Of a stretch of 64,000 nucleotides of DNA, positions 52,750 to 62,300 are shown piece after piece; within the stretch, counting starts at the first letter, position 1, and each line of letters starts with the position of its first letter. Under the pieces are notes generated by a model. That model was not told where the DNA came from. It searched no databases and saw only the letters and a program-made list of their open reading frames with translations. Source of the stretch: Micromonospora sp. LH3U1 (lineage in GTDB: Bacteria; Actinomycetota; Actinomycetes; Mycobacteriales; Micromonosporaceae); assembly GCF_028475105.1 (NCBI RefSeq), contig NZ_CP116936.1:5393501-5457500 (forward strand), given 5' to 3'. Made by a program: the position numbers and the translations under genes.

Positions 52750-54168
52750 CTACAACTCGAACGTGGCCAGGTGGATCTGCCGGCGGGGTACGCCGGCCCG
52801 GCGCAGCGCGCGCACCGACTGCTCCACGAGCCCGGGCGGCCCGCACAGGTAGACGTCGCGCCGGGCCACGTCGGGCACCAGTTGACGTAACCCGTCCGGG
52901 CTCATCAGTTGACGGGGGCCGGGGTCGTCGCGGGAGCCGATGACGTACCAGACCGAGGTGTCGCGCTCCTGGGCCAGCCAGTCCAGCTCACGGCTGAGCA
53001 GCACGTCGGCCGGGGTACTGGCCCGGTAGATCAGGGCGGCGCCCGGCGGCAACTCCTCCAACATGGCCCGGATCGGCGTGATGCCGCTGCCACCGGCGAT
53101 CAGCAGCGTGCGCTCGCGGACCCGGTGCGCGGCGGTGAAGGTCCCCGACGGGCCCACCGCCCAGACCCGGGTGCCGGGCTCCAGGTCACGCAGGTCCCCC
53201 GTATGCGTGCCGACCACCTTCACCGTGATCCGTAGCCAGCGACCGTTCGCGGCGGCCGAGACGGAGAACGGGTGCGACTGCCACCAGCAGCCCCGGGTGA
53301 GGAAGCGCCAGCGGAAGTGCTGACCGCCGAGCATCGCCAGCCGGTCCAGCCGCTCGCCCGTGAGGTAGATGGAGATGGTGTCCGGGCTCTCCGCGACCAC
53401 GTCGGCGACCCGCAGCCGGTGCCGCAGGTTGAACGCCAACGGCGCGATCACCCGACCCCAGAGCAGGGCGGCGACCACCAGCACGTACAGGGCGATCCAA
53501 CCGGTGCGCACCGGGCCGGGCTTGTACAACTGGGTGCCGTTGCTGAACTGGTGCCCGAAGCCGAGCAGCAGTACCAGGTAGCTGGACCGGTGCAGCAGGT
53601 GCCACAACTCGTAGGGCAGTGCCCGCCGGATCGCGCGGATGCTGCTGAAGCCGATCACCATCATGATGCCGGCGGCGACGAACGCCGAGACCATGTCCTC
53701 GTAGTCGCCGAGCAGCGTGCCGACCTCGGCGAGGATCGAGTGTTTCCGCAGGTCCGCGTAGCCAACGAGGATCAGCGACAGGTGCGCCAGCACGGCGACC
53801 AGCAGGGTGGCACCGACGTCGCGGTGCCAGCGGCTCAGGTGTTCGCCGCCGATCCACCGCTCCAACACCGGCAGTCGGCTCATCATCAGCACCTGCACCA
53901 GCAGCAGGTAGCCGGCGACCAGGCCGGCGATCCGCCCCGCCGAGATCACGGTGATCGCGGTGGTCTTCAGCGAGCCGGCGGGGGTGTCCAGCCACCACGG
54001 CAACACGCTGGCGAGCAGGCCGACCAGGAGCAGCACGGCCAGCAGCCGTCGGCCGCCGGGTCCGCGCCGGTCCGGGATCTGCGGGGGTACGGGCGCAGCC
54101 GACCGGCCGCCGTGCCGGGACGAGGTCCCGGTACGACGGCCGGCGGAGTGGGTGTGCGAATGCGTCAC
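52750..54168 (-). CDS. Ferric-reductase-like transmembrane flavocytochrome (FRD/NOX type), 472 aa
   Basis: About six membrane helices follow a His-rich soluble start (MTHSHTHSAGRR). Likely heme ligands: His in EHLSRWHRDVGATLLVAVLAHLSL and in LWHLLHRSSYLVLLLGFGHQF, two bis-His pairs. The cytoplasmic end is an FAD/NAD(P) reductase: GGQHFRWRF, SHPFSVS for FAD, LLIAGGSGITPIRAML and YLCGPPGLVEQS for NAD(P)H. It takes NAD(P)H electrons across the membrane to an external acceptor, here probably the FMN protein. GTG 54168 overlaps the DUF1501 stop by four bases. Confidence 0.93.
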   Translation of the reverse strand: MTHSHTHSAGRRTGTSSRHGGRSAAPVPPQIPDRRGPGGRRLLAVLLLVGLLASVLPWWLDTPAGSLKTTAITVISAGRIAGLVAGYLLLVQVLMMSRLPVLERWIGGEHLSRWHRDVGATLLVAVLAHLSLILVGYADLRKHSILAEVGTLLGDYEDMVSAFVAAGIMMVIGFSSIRAIRRALPYELWHLLHRSSYLVLLLGFGHQFSNGTQLYKPGPVRTGWIALYVLVVAALLWGRVIAPLAFNLRHRLRVADVVAESPDTISIYLTGERLDRLAMLGGQHFRWRFLTRGCWWQSHPFSVSAAANGRWLRITVKVVGTHTGDLRDLEPGTRVWAVGPSGTFTAAHRVRERTLLIAGGSGITPIRAMLEELPPGAALIYRASTPADVLLSRELDWLAQERDTSVWYVIGSRDDPGPRQLMSPDGLRQLVPDVARRDVYLCGPPGLVEQSVRALRRAGVPRRQIHLATFEL

Positions 54169-55547
54169 GCGTACAGCTTCATCGGGGCGTACTTCTGGCG
54201 GGGGAAGACCTTGTCGACCTCCGCGTTGGTGAGCCCGAAGCGGCCCTGAGCCACCGCGCCGTAGACGTTGAACATGTTGTTGTACTCCGGCACGTCACCG
54301 GAGTCGAGCTTGTCCAGGCCGTTCCAGGTGCCGAGCAGCGAGCCGGCCAGCTTCTTGCCGGAGAGCAGGGTGACCACCCCGCCGTGCCCGTGGTCGGTGC
54401 CGCCGCCGTTGGAGCGGACCCGGCGGCCGAACTCGCTGGACACCATGATCGTCACGTCGGCGGCCTGCGGGCCGAGGTCGGTGAAGAAGGCGGCCATCGC
54501 GCTGGCCAGCTCGTTCAACCGACGGTGCAGTTGGCCGCCGTCACGGGTGCCCTGGTTCTCGTGGGTGTCGTAACCACCCATGCCGACGGTGGCGACCCGG
54601 ACGTTGGCACCACCCTTGATCAGCTGGGCGAGTTGCTGGAACGCGTTGCCGACGCCCTCGTACTTGACGCCCGCGGCGGCCTGGTACGGCTTGGCGGCCA
54701 GCTTCTGGGCGGTGGTCAACGCGCCCATGCCCTCCTGCACGGCCTCCTCGACCGGGTGGTTGATCCCGGTGAAGAGCCCCTTGATGGCCTTCTCGGTGGC
54801 GGCCCGGAACCGGTCGTCACCGTTGAGCCGCAGCGAACCGACGTTGTTCAGCGACAGCGCGCCGTTGTTGCCCACCAGCGAGCGGGGCAGCGTGCTGCCG
54901 ATGCCGACGCTGCGGAACGCGGTGCCCTTGCCCAGGTTGTCGACCAGGCCGTCCAGCCAGCCCCGGCCGCCGGTCTCGTTGGGCAGCCCGCCCAGGTTGC
55001 AGGCGTCCGCGGCCTGGAAGTGGCTGCGCGAGAGCCGCTCGTCGGAGACCGCTGGGATGAAGCCCAGCTGACCGGCCGTGAGCCACTTCTCGAGGGGCTT
55101 GAACGCGCTGGTCAGCTTGAAGCCGCGGCCCAGGGCCAGCGAGTCGTTGCCGAGCAGCAGGTCGGGGCGGTCCTTGTTGAGCACCGCGTCGTTGTCCGGC
55201 GCGATCAGGCTCAGCCCGTCCAGCCCGCCGTAGAGGAAGACGTGGATCAGGGTGCCGGTCTTGGTCGCCGCGAACGACGCCGACGTGGTGACGAACTGGG
55301 CGGTGGCGAGGGCGGTGGCGGTCGCCGCTGCACCGGCGACGAAGGTCCGCCGGGTGACGCCGCGACCGTCCTGCTGCGCCTCCTCCAGGTTCTCCAGAGT
55401 GCGGTAGCGGTCGAACTCGGCGGCGTTCTCGGCGGCCACGATGTCGGCCTCCGCGCGCAGCAGCGCCTCGGCCGGGTTGTCGGCCAGCCGCCGCACGTCG
55501 GGGCATTCGGGGTGCAGGGGGAAAGAGTTGTACACAGTCTTCTCCAT
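54165..55547 (-). CDS. Tat-exported DUF1501 protein, 460 aa
   Basis: A long N-region of about 65 residues is followed by GVTRRTFVAGAAATATALAT, a twin-arginine signal. The mature part has FLYGGLDGLSLIAP, PETGGRGWLDG, TVGMGGYDTHENQG and SEFGRRVRSNGGGTDHGHGG, the DUF1501 hallmarks that resemble alkaline-phosphatase or sulfatase folds, with conserved His and Asp. Activity is unknown. ATG 55547 has GAGG six bases upstream; GTG 55559 would overlap the previous stop by four bases. DUF1800 partners always accompany it. Confidence 0.93.
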   Translation of the reverse strand: MEKTVYNSFPLHPECPDVRRLADNPAEALLRAEADIVAAENAAEFDRYRTLENLEEAQQDGRGVTRRTFVAGAAATATALATAQFVTTSASFAATKTGTLIHVFLYGGLDGLSLIAPDNDAVLNKDRPDLLLGNDSLALGRGFKLTSAFKPLEKWLTAGQLGFIPAVSDERLSRSHFQAADACNLGGLPNETGGRGWLDGLVDNLGKGTAFRSVGIGSTLPRSLVGNNGALSLNNVGSLRLNGDDRFRAATEKAIKGLFTGINHPVEEAVQEGMGALTTAQKLAAKPYQAAAGVKYEGVGNAFQQLAQLIKGGANVRVATVGMGGYDTHENQGTRDGGQLHRRLNELASAMAAFFTDLGPQAADVTIMVSSEFGRRVRSNGGGTDHGHGGVVTLLSGKKLAGSLLGTWNGLDKLDSGDVPEYNNMFNVYGAVAQGRFGLTNAEVDKVFPRQKYAPMKLYA

Positions 55548-55555
55548 CGGGTGCC

Positions 55556-57688
55556 TCACCTGAGGTGGTGCTGGGGGGAAGCGAGGATCGCCCGCGCGAC
55601 GGCGGTGATGGCCCCGTTGAACGTGGCGTCGACCTTGGCGGTCGCCGGCACGCCGGCCACGCCGAGGATCAGGTTCTTCTCCCGCGTGCTCAGCTTCTGG
55701 CCCACCAGGCGCAGGGAGAGCGCGTCCACGTACGCCCCGGCGGTGGCCGGCGGCTTGCCGACCAGCTTCTCCGGTGCCGTGTACGTGAAGGCGGTTCGGT
55801 AGCCGGCGAGGATCTCGCCCGCCTCGTTCCAGCCGTTGACCATGGTGCCGGCGGAGGTCCAGGCGATGTAGACGTCCGGGTAGCCGTCCGGGGTGGGCTG
55901 ACCCATCGGGAAGTGGCCCATCTCGCGCAGCTTGTCGTGGATCTGCCGCAGGCCCCGGGCGTACGGCGTGCGCTTGCTGTCGCCGTTGTTGTGCTTCGGC
56001 GACGGGTCCGGCGAGACGCCCAGGGTGCGGTACGTGGCGGCCATGTACTCCATCGGCCGGCGCACCTTCTGGCCCACACCGGCCCAGAACTCCGAGGAGC
56101 AGAACAGCGTCATCAGTACCGGCTTGATCATGCCCTTGTTGGCCGTGTACGTCTTGGCCAGCCGGTCCACCAGAGACTTCGGCGGGGTGTCCGAGACGAA
56201 CCGGGTCGCGAGGCTCTGCGCCACGTACTTCGCGGTCGACGGGTGCACCGCGATGTAGGTGATGTACGCGTCGATCGCCTTGTCCATGGCCGCCGCGACC
56301 TTCGCCACCGCGGCCTTGTCTCCCTGCTTCGGCAGGGTGAACGCGTTCGCGTGGGTGAAGCCGAGGATCTTCACCTTGCCGATGTAGTGCTGGAAGGGAT
56401 TGAGGACGTACTCACCCTTGTCGTTGACGCCGCGGCCGGTCTGCAGCATGGCCGCCTGCCGGACGTCCGGCTCCTTGTAGCCGCCGTCGACGCCGACCGA
56501 GTAGAGCTCGAGGTTCTCCCGGGCGAGGTTCTCGTTGATCGCGTCCTTGCGGGAGTCCTTCTGGTTCAGGTAGATCAGCAGCGCGGGGTGCTTGTTCGCG
56601 GCGATCAGCATCTCCGGGTAGCTGCCCAGCGCGTGCTTACGGATGACGTCCTGGTCGAACGAGTTGCGGTACACCTCGCCGCCGTCGAAGTCGGAGGCGA
56701 CGTGCAGGAAGTCGTTCCAGAAGTCGACCATCACCTCGAACAGCTGGCGCTTGGACCAGATCTGCCGGGCGATGGTGGCGTCGATCATCTCCCGCTCCGG
56801 CTGCGCGCCCTGGTCGTTGAGCTGGTCCCGCTGGTCGCGCAGCTGCTGCACGGTGAGTTTCTGGGTGGGCAGTTCGGCGAGCTTCAGCTCGGCCTTGCTC
56901 GGCTCGATCTTGTCCGGTTCCATCTGGGCACGGATCCAGGCGTCGATGCCCTGCTTCTTGATGTCGGCGACGACTGCGGGGGTCGCCCCGAAGGTGGCCC
57001 GCCGGGCCAGATGCAGGATCGGGTCCTTGGCCAGCACCGTCTTCACGGTCACCTGGGTCGCCGCCGCGGCAGCGGCGGGGCCGGAGAAGGTCCGTCCGCC
57101 GGCCGGCGCGTTCTTCTTCAGCGCCTCGCCGGCCCGGGAGCCCATGTAGCTCTCGTTCTGCTCGGTGTACGTGCGCACCGTGCTGGGCTGCTGGCCACTG
57201 GGCCGCGCCGCGGTGCCGTCGGTCACCGTGCTGCCGGTAGCGTCGCCAGCCGCCTCGTCACCGAAGAGACCGCGGATCTGCGGGGTCATGGCGAGCGCCG
57301 CGCCACCGGCGACGACAGCGGCGGTGCCGCCGAGGGCCACCAGCGCCTTGCGCCGGCCGACCTTGCGACCCGACTCGTCGTCATCGTCCAAGGTGGGCAG
57401 TCCGGTGCCGGCGGGCCGCGCCGGAGCTGGACGGCCGAGACCCTCCGGGCCGACCCACTGCGGCCCGCGCGGGGCTGGGGCTGGCTGCCCGGCGTGCGCG
57501 TAACCGTCGCCGTACTGCTCGCGCGGGTCGGCCTGCGCCGGGTGGCCGCCCTGGTAGGGGTTGGGCGAGTCGTACCCGTAGGGCGCGGCCGCGTTTGGTT
57601 CGGCGTAGTCGTCCGCGCTGTGGTGCTGGCGTCCGTCCCAACCGCGGTCGTCCCGCGGTCGGCGTGGTGGCACATTCTGGTCGGCCAT
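55556..57688 (-). CDS. Tat-exported DUF1800 protein, 710 aa
   Basis: The first 110 residues are a Pro/Gly/Asp/Gln-rich cytoplasmic lead with QGG and PAPAR repeats; then KVGRRKALVALGGTAAVVAG, a twin-arginine signal. The DUF1800 core starts LHLARRATFGATPAVVADIKKQGIDAWI and continues MVDFWNDFLHV, NENLARENLELYSVGVDGGY and TGRGV. This family is paired with DUF1501 in planctomycetes and actinobacteria; function unknown. First gene of a five-gene operon (57688 to 51354). The long lead before the Tat signal is unusual. Confidence 0.93.
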   Translation of the reverse strand: MADQNVPPRRPRDDRGWDGRQHHSADDYAEPNAAAPYGYDSPNPYQGGHPAQADPREQYGDGYAHAGQPAPAPRGPQWVGPEGLGRPAPARPAGTGLPTLDDDDESGRKVGRRKALVALGGTAAVVAGGAALAMTPQIRGLFGDEAAGDATGSTVTDGTAARPSGQQPSTVRTYTEQNESYMGSRAGEALKKNAPAGGRTFSGPAAAAAATQVTVKTVLAKDPILHLARRATFGATPAVVADIKKQGIDAWIRAQMEPDKIEPSKAELKLAELPTQKLTVQQLRDQRDQLNDQGAQPEREMIDATIARQIWSKRQLFEVMVDFWNDFLHVASDFDGGEVYRNSFDQDVIRKHALGSYPEMLIAANKHPALLIYLNQKDSRKDAINENLARENLELYSVGVDGGYKEPDVRQAAMLQTGRGVNDKGEYVLNPFQHYIGKVKILGFTHANAFTLPKQGDKAAVAKVAAAMDKAIDAYITYIAVHPSTAKYVAQSLATRFVSDTPPKSLVDRLAKTYTANKGMIKPVLMTLFCSSEFWAGVGQKVRRPMEYMAATYRTLGVSPDPSPKHNNGDSKRTPYARGLRQIHDKLREMGHFPMGQPTPDGYPDVYIAWTSAGTMVNGWNEAGEILAGYRTAFTYTAPEKLVGKPPATAGAYVDALSLRLVGQKLSTREKNLILGVAGVPATAKVDATFNGAITAVARAILASPQHHLR

Positions 57689-58118
57689 GTACCAATCCCG
57701 ATTTCTGATGAGCGCCGGAAGCTGCGACCGGGCAGGTGCGGCAGGTGCGGCGACTGTTGCCTGAGGGGGTTGCTACGGCAAAGTAACCAAGGCCCCACGG
57801 GGCTTCAAGGTGGGCTGAACACCCCCGTGAGGGCACTTAAGACAGCGCTCAGTGCGGCGTCGGCGGCGGGTCGGGAGCCGGCGGCGTGCGCGGACCTTCC
57901 CAGCAGGGCGTACGCGCGGCAGCCGGGCACGGATCGGACCTCGCCGCCTTACGCGACACGTTCCGCGCTGTTCACCACCACAGGCAAACTTAAGGTTCCA
58001 GTAAGCCGGACATGAGGTGTCCTCGCGTGGAGGAAAGTAGCAGCAGCGGGTGAGCGTTAGCCCCCACCGCAGCGGGTATGCCGCCGAACCGCTGGACGCG
58101 TGAGGGGAAGGCAGCGCC
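57689..58118. other. 430-base intergenic region between divergent DUF1800 and DUF3040 genes
   Basis: No gene seen. It holds direct repeats of GCAGGTGCGGC at about 57735-57752, a possible hairpin CACGGGG (57796-57802) / CCCCGTG (57823-57829), and a region near 57975-58010 (CAAACTTAAGGTTCCAGTAA) that is AT-richer than the surroundings and may be the promoter area. I could not identify a riboswitch. Confidence 0.5.
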
Positions 58119-58376
58119 ATGCTCAGCAAAGAGGATCAGCGCAGATTCGACCAGATCACCCGTCAGCTCCGGGAGAGTGACCCGGCCTTCTTTGCCAGAC
58201 TGGACCATCGGGTCCGAGCCCGCAGGGGCCGCTACCTGATGTTGTTGACCATCGTGCTGTGGGCGTCGCTGCCAGCGATAGCCGTGTTCGCCGGTCGACT
58301 GACCGGCGCGATCTGCGCGGTGGTGCTGGTGGCCAACGCCGCGATCATGTGGCGGTTCCGCCGCCGCTGGACGTGA
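58119..58376 (+). CDS. DUF3040 membrane protein, 85 aa
   Basis: MLSKEDQRRFDQITRQLRESD followed by two membrane segments (YLMLLTIVLWASLPAIAVFA and ICAVVLVANAAIMW). This is the DUF3040 pattern: a short helical N-terminus with DPAFFARLD and two hydrophobic helices. Function unknown. ATG 58119 with GGGGAAGG upstream. It converges with the SWIM gene, four bases separating the stops. Confidence 0.88.
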   Translation: MLSKEDQRRFDQITRQLRESDPAFFARLDHRVRARRGRYLMLLTIVLWASLPAIAVFAGRLTGAICAVVLVANAAIMWRFRRRWT

Positions 58377-58380
58377 CGGC

Positions 58381-59310
58381 TCACCGTTCGGCCGGACCAA
58401 ACGCCCGGTACGCGCGGCGCAACCGTTCGAGTAGTCCCGGCCCGCCGATGGCCGGGGCTGGCGCCCCAAGTTGGCGTAGCAGCAGGTCCGGGCCGGTCAC
58501 CAGTCGTGGTGGCCGATCGGGCAGCGGCACCGGTGGCATCCAGAAGCGGTCCGCCGCCTCCGCCAGCGGTGTCGCCGACAGCCCGACGAGGGCACGGGCC
58601 GCGCCGACCGGCGCCACCACATCCACGGTTGAGCCACGACCGTCCGAATCGGACGGAGGATCGACGGGTTGGGGTGGCAGGGCGACGCCGGTGGCCTCGA
58701 CCCGCCGGGCGCGGAGCTCGTCGAGCAGCTCCGCGCGGGACCGACCTCGCCAGTGCAACAGCTCGAACGGGTCCGCGTCGAACGCTTCGGCCAGCAGGTA
58801 GAACGTCGCCGCGAGGTGCTTGCAGGGCACCGCGAAGTCGGGGCAGTTGCACCGCTGGGTCAGCTCGTCCACGCCGGCTGGGAAAAGCGGCGCGCCGACG
58901 GCGACGAACAACTCCTCCAATTCGTCGGGAAGGTCCCCGGCGAGCAACCGGGCGCTGAAGAACGCCTGCCCGGCCAGCTCCGCCTCGATTCGGGACCAGA
59001 GCGCGGCCGGAAACGGCTCCAGCGCGATGGACACCTGGTACGGCTGCGGCCGGGAACCCTGCACCACGGCGCTGACCCGTCCGGGTGTGATGCCGAGCGT
59101 GAGCACCTGACCGGCCCGTGCGTACGAGCGGCCCCGGGTCAGCCGGGTGCCGAGCGCGAACGACTCCAGCACCTCCAGGAAACGCCGGGACCACCAGGAA
59201 CGGCCAATCGCACCCCGGGCGCTGCGTGCCCGCAGACCCCCGTCGACCCGGCGGGGGCGCCCGTAGTCGGCGAACCGGTCCGTGCTCACGCCAGCGCTCC
59301 GTTCGCTCAC
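58381..59310 (-). CDS. SWIM zinc-finger protein, 309 aa
   Basis: The SWIM motif is at about residues 153-165: QRCNCPDFAVPCKH (CxCxnCxH), a zinc finger that binds DNA or protein. The N-terminal half has SWWSRRFLEVLESFALGTRLTRGRSYARAGQVLTL, the usual signature of the actinobacterial SWIM partner of SNF2 helicases. GTG 59310 overlaps the helicase stop by one base (TAGTG). Probably acts with the helicase in chromosome remodelling or repair. Confidence 0.92.
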   Translation of the reverse strand: MSERSAGVSTDRFADYGRPRRVDGGLRARSARGAIGRSWWSRRFLEVLESFALGTRLTRGRSYARAGQVLTLGITPGRVSAVVQGSRPQPYQVSIALEPFPAALWSRIEAELAGQAFFSARLLAGDLPDELEELFVAVGAPLFPAGVDELTQRCNCPDFAVPCKHLAATFYLLAEAFDADPFELLHWRGRSRAELLDELRARRVEATGVALPPQPVDPPSDSDGRGSTVDVVAPVGAARALVGLSATPLAEAADRFWMPPVPLPDRPPRLVTGPDLLLRQLGAPAPAIGGPGLLERLRRAYRAFGPAER

Positions 59311-62300
59311 TACTCCACCACCGCCCCGGCCTCCAGGGCGAACAGCTCACGCAACTGGCCGGTGGACAACTCGGTGATCCACTGCTCGCCGGTGCCGACC
59401 ACCCGCTCGGCGAGGCTGCGCTTGTCCGCGATCATCGCGGCCACCTTCTCCTCCACCGTGCCGGCGCAGACGAACTTGCGGACCTGCACCCGTCGGTGCT
59501 GCCCGATCCGGAACGCCCGGTCGGTGGCCTGGTCCTCCACCGCCGGGTTCCACCACCGGTCCACGTGCACCACGTGATTGGCGGCGGTCAGCGTGAGCCC
59601 GGTGCCGCCGGCCTTGAGCGACAGGACGAACAGCGGCGGCCCGTCCGCCGACTGGAAACGCTGCACCATGGCGTCCCGCTCGGCCTTGCCGAGGCCACCG
59701 TGCAGGAACAGCACCTCCCGGCCGAACCGCGCCGACAGGTGACCGCGCAGCATCGCACCGAACTCGGCGTACTGCGTGAACAGCAGCGCCCGCTCCCCCG
59801 CCGCCAGCACCTCTTCCAGGATCTCGGTCAGCCGAGACAGCTTGCCGGAGCGGCCCTCCAGCGGCGAGCCGTCGCGCAGCAGCTGAGCGGGGTGGTTGCA
59901 GACCTGCTTGAGCCGGGTCATGGTGGCCAGCACCAGGCCGCGTCGCTCGATGCCGTCGCTGGTCTCGATCCGGGCGAGCATGTCGTCGACCACCACCCGG
60001 TACAGGGCGGCCTGCTCGGCGGTGAGGTTGCAGAGCACCTCCATCTCGAGCTTCTCCGGCAGGTCCGAGATGATCGACGAATCGGTCTTGAGTCGGCGCA
60101 ACACGAACGGGCCGGTGATCCGGCGTAGCCGCTCGGCAGCCTCGGCATCGCCGTGCCGCTCGATGGGCTCGGCGAACCGCTTGCGGAACGTCGCAGCCGG
60201 CCCGAGCAGGCCCGGGTTGGCGAACTGCATGATCGACCACAGGTCGGCGAGCCGGTTCTCCACTGGCGTACCGGTCACCGCCACCCGCTGCCGGGCGGGC
60301 AACGCACGGACCGCCTCGGCCTGCCGGGTCGACGCGTTCTTGATCGCCTGCGCCTCGTCCACCACCACCCGATGCCAGTCGATGCCGGCCAGGTCGGCGG
60401 CATCGCGGGCCGCCACCGAGTAGGTGGTGAGGACCAGGTCCGCGCCGTGCGCGGCCGCGGTGAACTCCTTCCCCCGCGCCCGCTCCGCACCATGGTGTAC
60501 GTGCACACGCAGCCCCGGGGTGAACCGCGCCGCCTCCCGCTGCCAGTTGCCGACCAGCGACATCGGACAGACCAGCAGGGTCGGTCCGGCCTCCGGTGGA
60601 TCCCCGGCCAGCAGCGCGAGCAGTTGCACGGTCTTGCCCAACCCCATGTCGTCGGCGAGCACGCCACCCAGGCCGAGCGAGCGCAGGAAAGCCAGCCAGG
60701 CCAACCCACGCTGCTGGTACGGCCGCAACGTCCCCTGGAAGCCCGGCGGCGGATCGAGCGGAGTGAGGCGTCGCTCGACCGCACCGGCGAGCAGGTCGCC
60801 CAGCGCCCCGTCGGCGGTCACCTCCAGCACCGGCAGTGCTCCGGTGGCCTCGCCGTCGGCCAGGCCCAGGCGCAGCAGGTCGGCGACGCTCAGCTCGCCG
60901 GTGGAGCGGAGCAGACGCAGACCGGCGGCGAGCCGCCCCGGGTCCAGTTCCACCCACCGGCCGCGTAGCCGCACCAGCGGGGTCTTCAACTCGGCCAACG
61001 CCGCCAACTCGTCGGCGGACAGCGGCTGGTCACCGAGCGCGATCTCCCAGCGGTAGTCGACCAGGGCGTCCAGACCAACACCGGCCTCGGCGCCGCCCAC
61101 CGTGCCCGGCGCGGTGCGACTGCGGGCACGCAACCGTGCGCCGAGCCGCGCCGACGGGCGCTGCCACCAGGAGGGCAGCAGCACCCCGAAGCCGGCCGCG
61201 TGCAGCACCGGGGCACCCTCACTGAGGAACCGGTGAGCCCCCTCGACGTCGAGTTCCATCGCCTCGGGCGCGGCGGTGCGCAGCGCGGCGTCCAGGTCCG
61301 GCCAGAGCCGGCTGGCCCGGCCCAACTCGGCGAGCAGCGTCTCCTGCGGGCTGGTCGTACGGCCGACCAGCCCACCGAGCGTCTGCGGAGCCCGCCAGAC
61401 CTGCCCGGCGTCGACGTGCAGGCCGGGCTCGTCGGCCGCCTGCAACCCGAACTCCAGCCGCCAGCGCGCCCCGCCGGTCGGCTCGACCACCACCGGCGAC
61501 ATGTCGCCGGGCACCGGGCGGGTGGCCAGGATCGGTTCGGTGACCTCGTCGGGAGCCGGTTCCACCAGGCGGAAACTGGCCCGCACGGGGCCACCGGCAG
61601 CGTCGCGCTGCCACACGTCCAGTTCGGCTTCGAGGGTGGCCAACGCCGCCGGGTCGACGGTGAAGTCCCGCTGCGGGCCGGCGAGCGCGGCCAACCACGC
61701 CGGCGCCGGGCCACCCGGCCGCAGCCCTCGGGCCAGCGTCGTGGTCGCCAGAGCTGCCCGCGCGGCAGCGTCGGTCAGCGCGTCGAGCGCATCCGCAACC
61801 ACCTCGGCGGCGGTCAACTCGGTGCCGGTCAACCCGTCAGTCGCCAGCGCGGCGGTGGGTGGGCTGATCACGTCCAGCGGGGCGCTCGCGGTGGGTTGCA
61901 CGGCAGCGGCCGGCACGATGACGGCTCGGGCGGCCGGTGGCAGGGCCAGCGCCAGCGACCGCGCCCAGCCGGCGTCGGTGCCGGTCAGCAGGGGACGCCA
62001 GACCGCCCGCGCCAGCACCTGCGCGCCGCCGCCCGACGCCGCCACGGCCACCGGCGTCGCGCTCGCCGAGGTCGTGCTTGCCGGGGTCGTGCGGGCTGGA
62101 GTCGTGCTTGCTGGAGTCGTGCTTGCCGGGGTCGTGCTTGCTGGAGTCGCGCGGGCTGGGGTTGTGCGGACGCCGGGGAGTACGCGGCCACGGATCACCA
62201 GGTCGGCGGCGAAGTCGGCCAACTCGGCGAAGTGGCGCAGGGTCGCCCCGGGCGCCGCCGGGAGTTCGTCCAGGGCGCGCAGCAGCGACAGCGCGTCGTC

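Noticed and set aside
57689..58118. A riboswitch or large ncRNA upstream of the DUF1800 operon
   Set aside because: I compared the region with common classes from memory (cobalamin, c-di-AMP, c-di-GMP, TPP) and found no convincing conserved core; only weak hairpins are visible.
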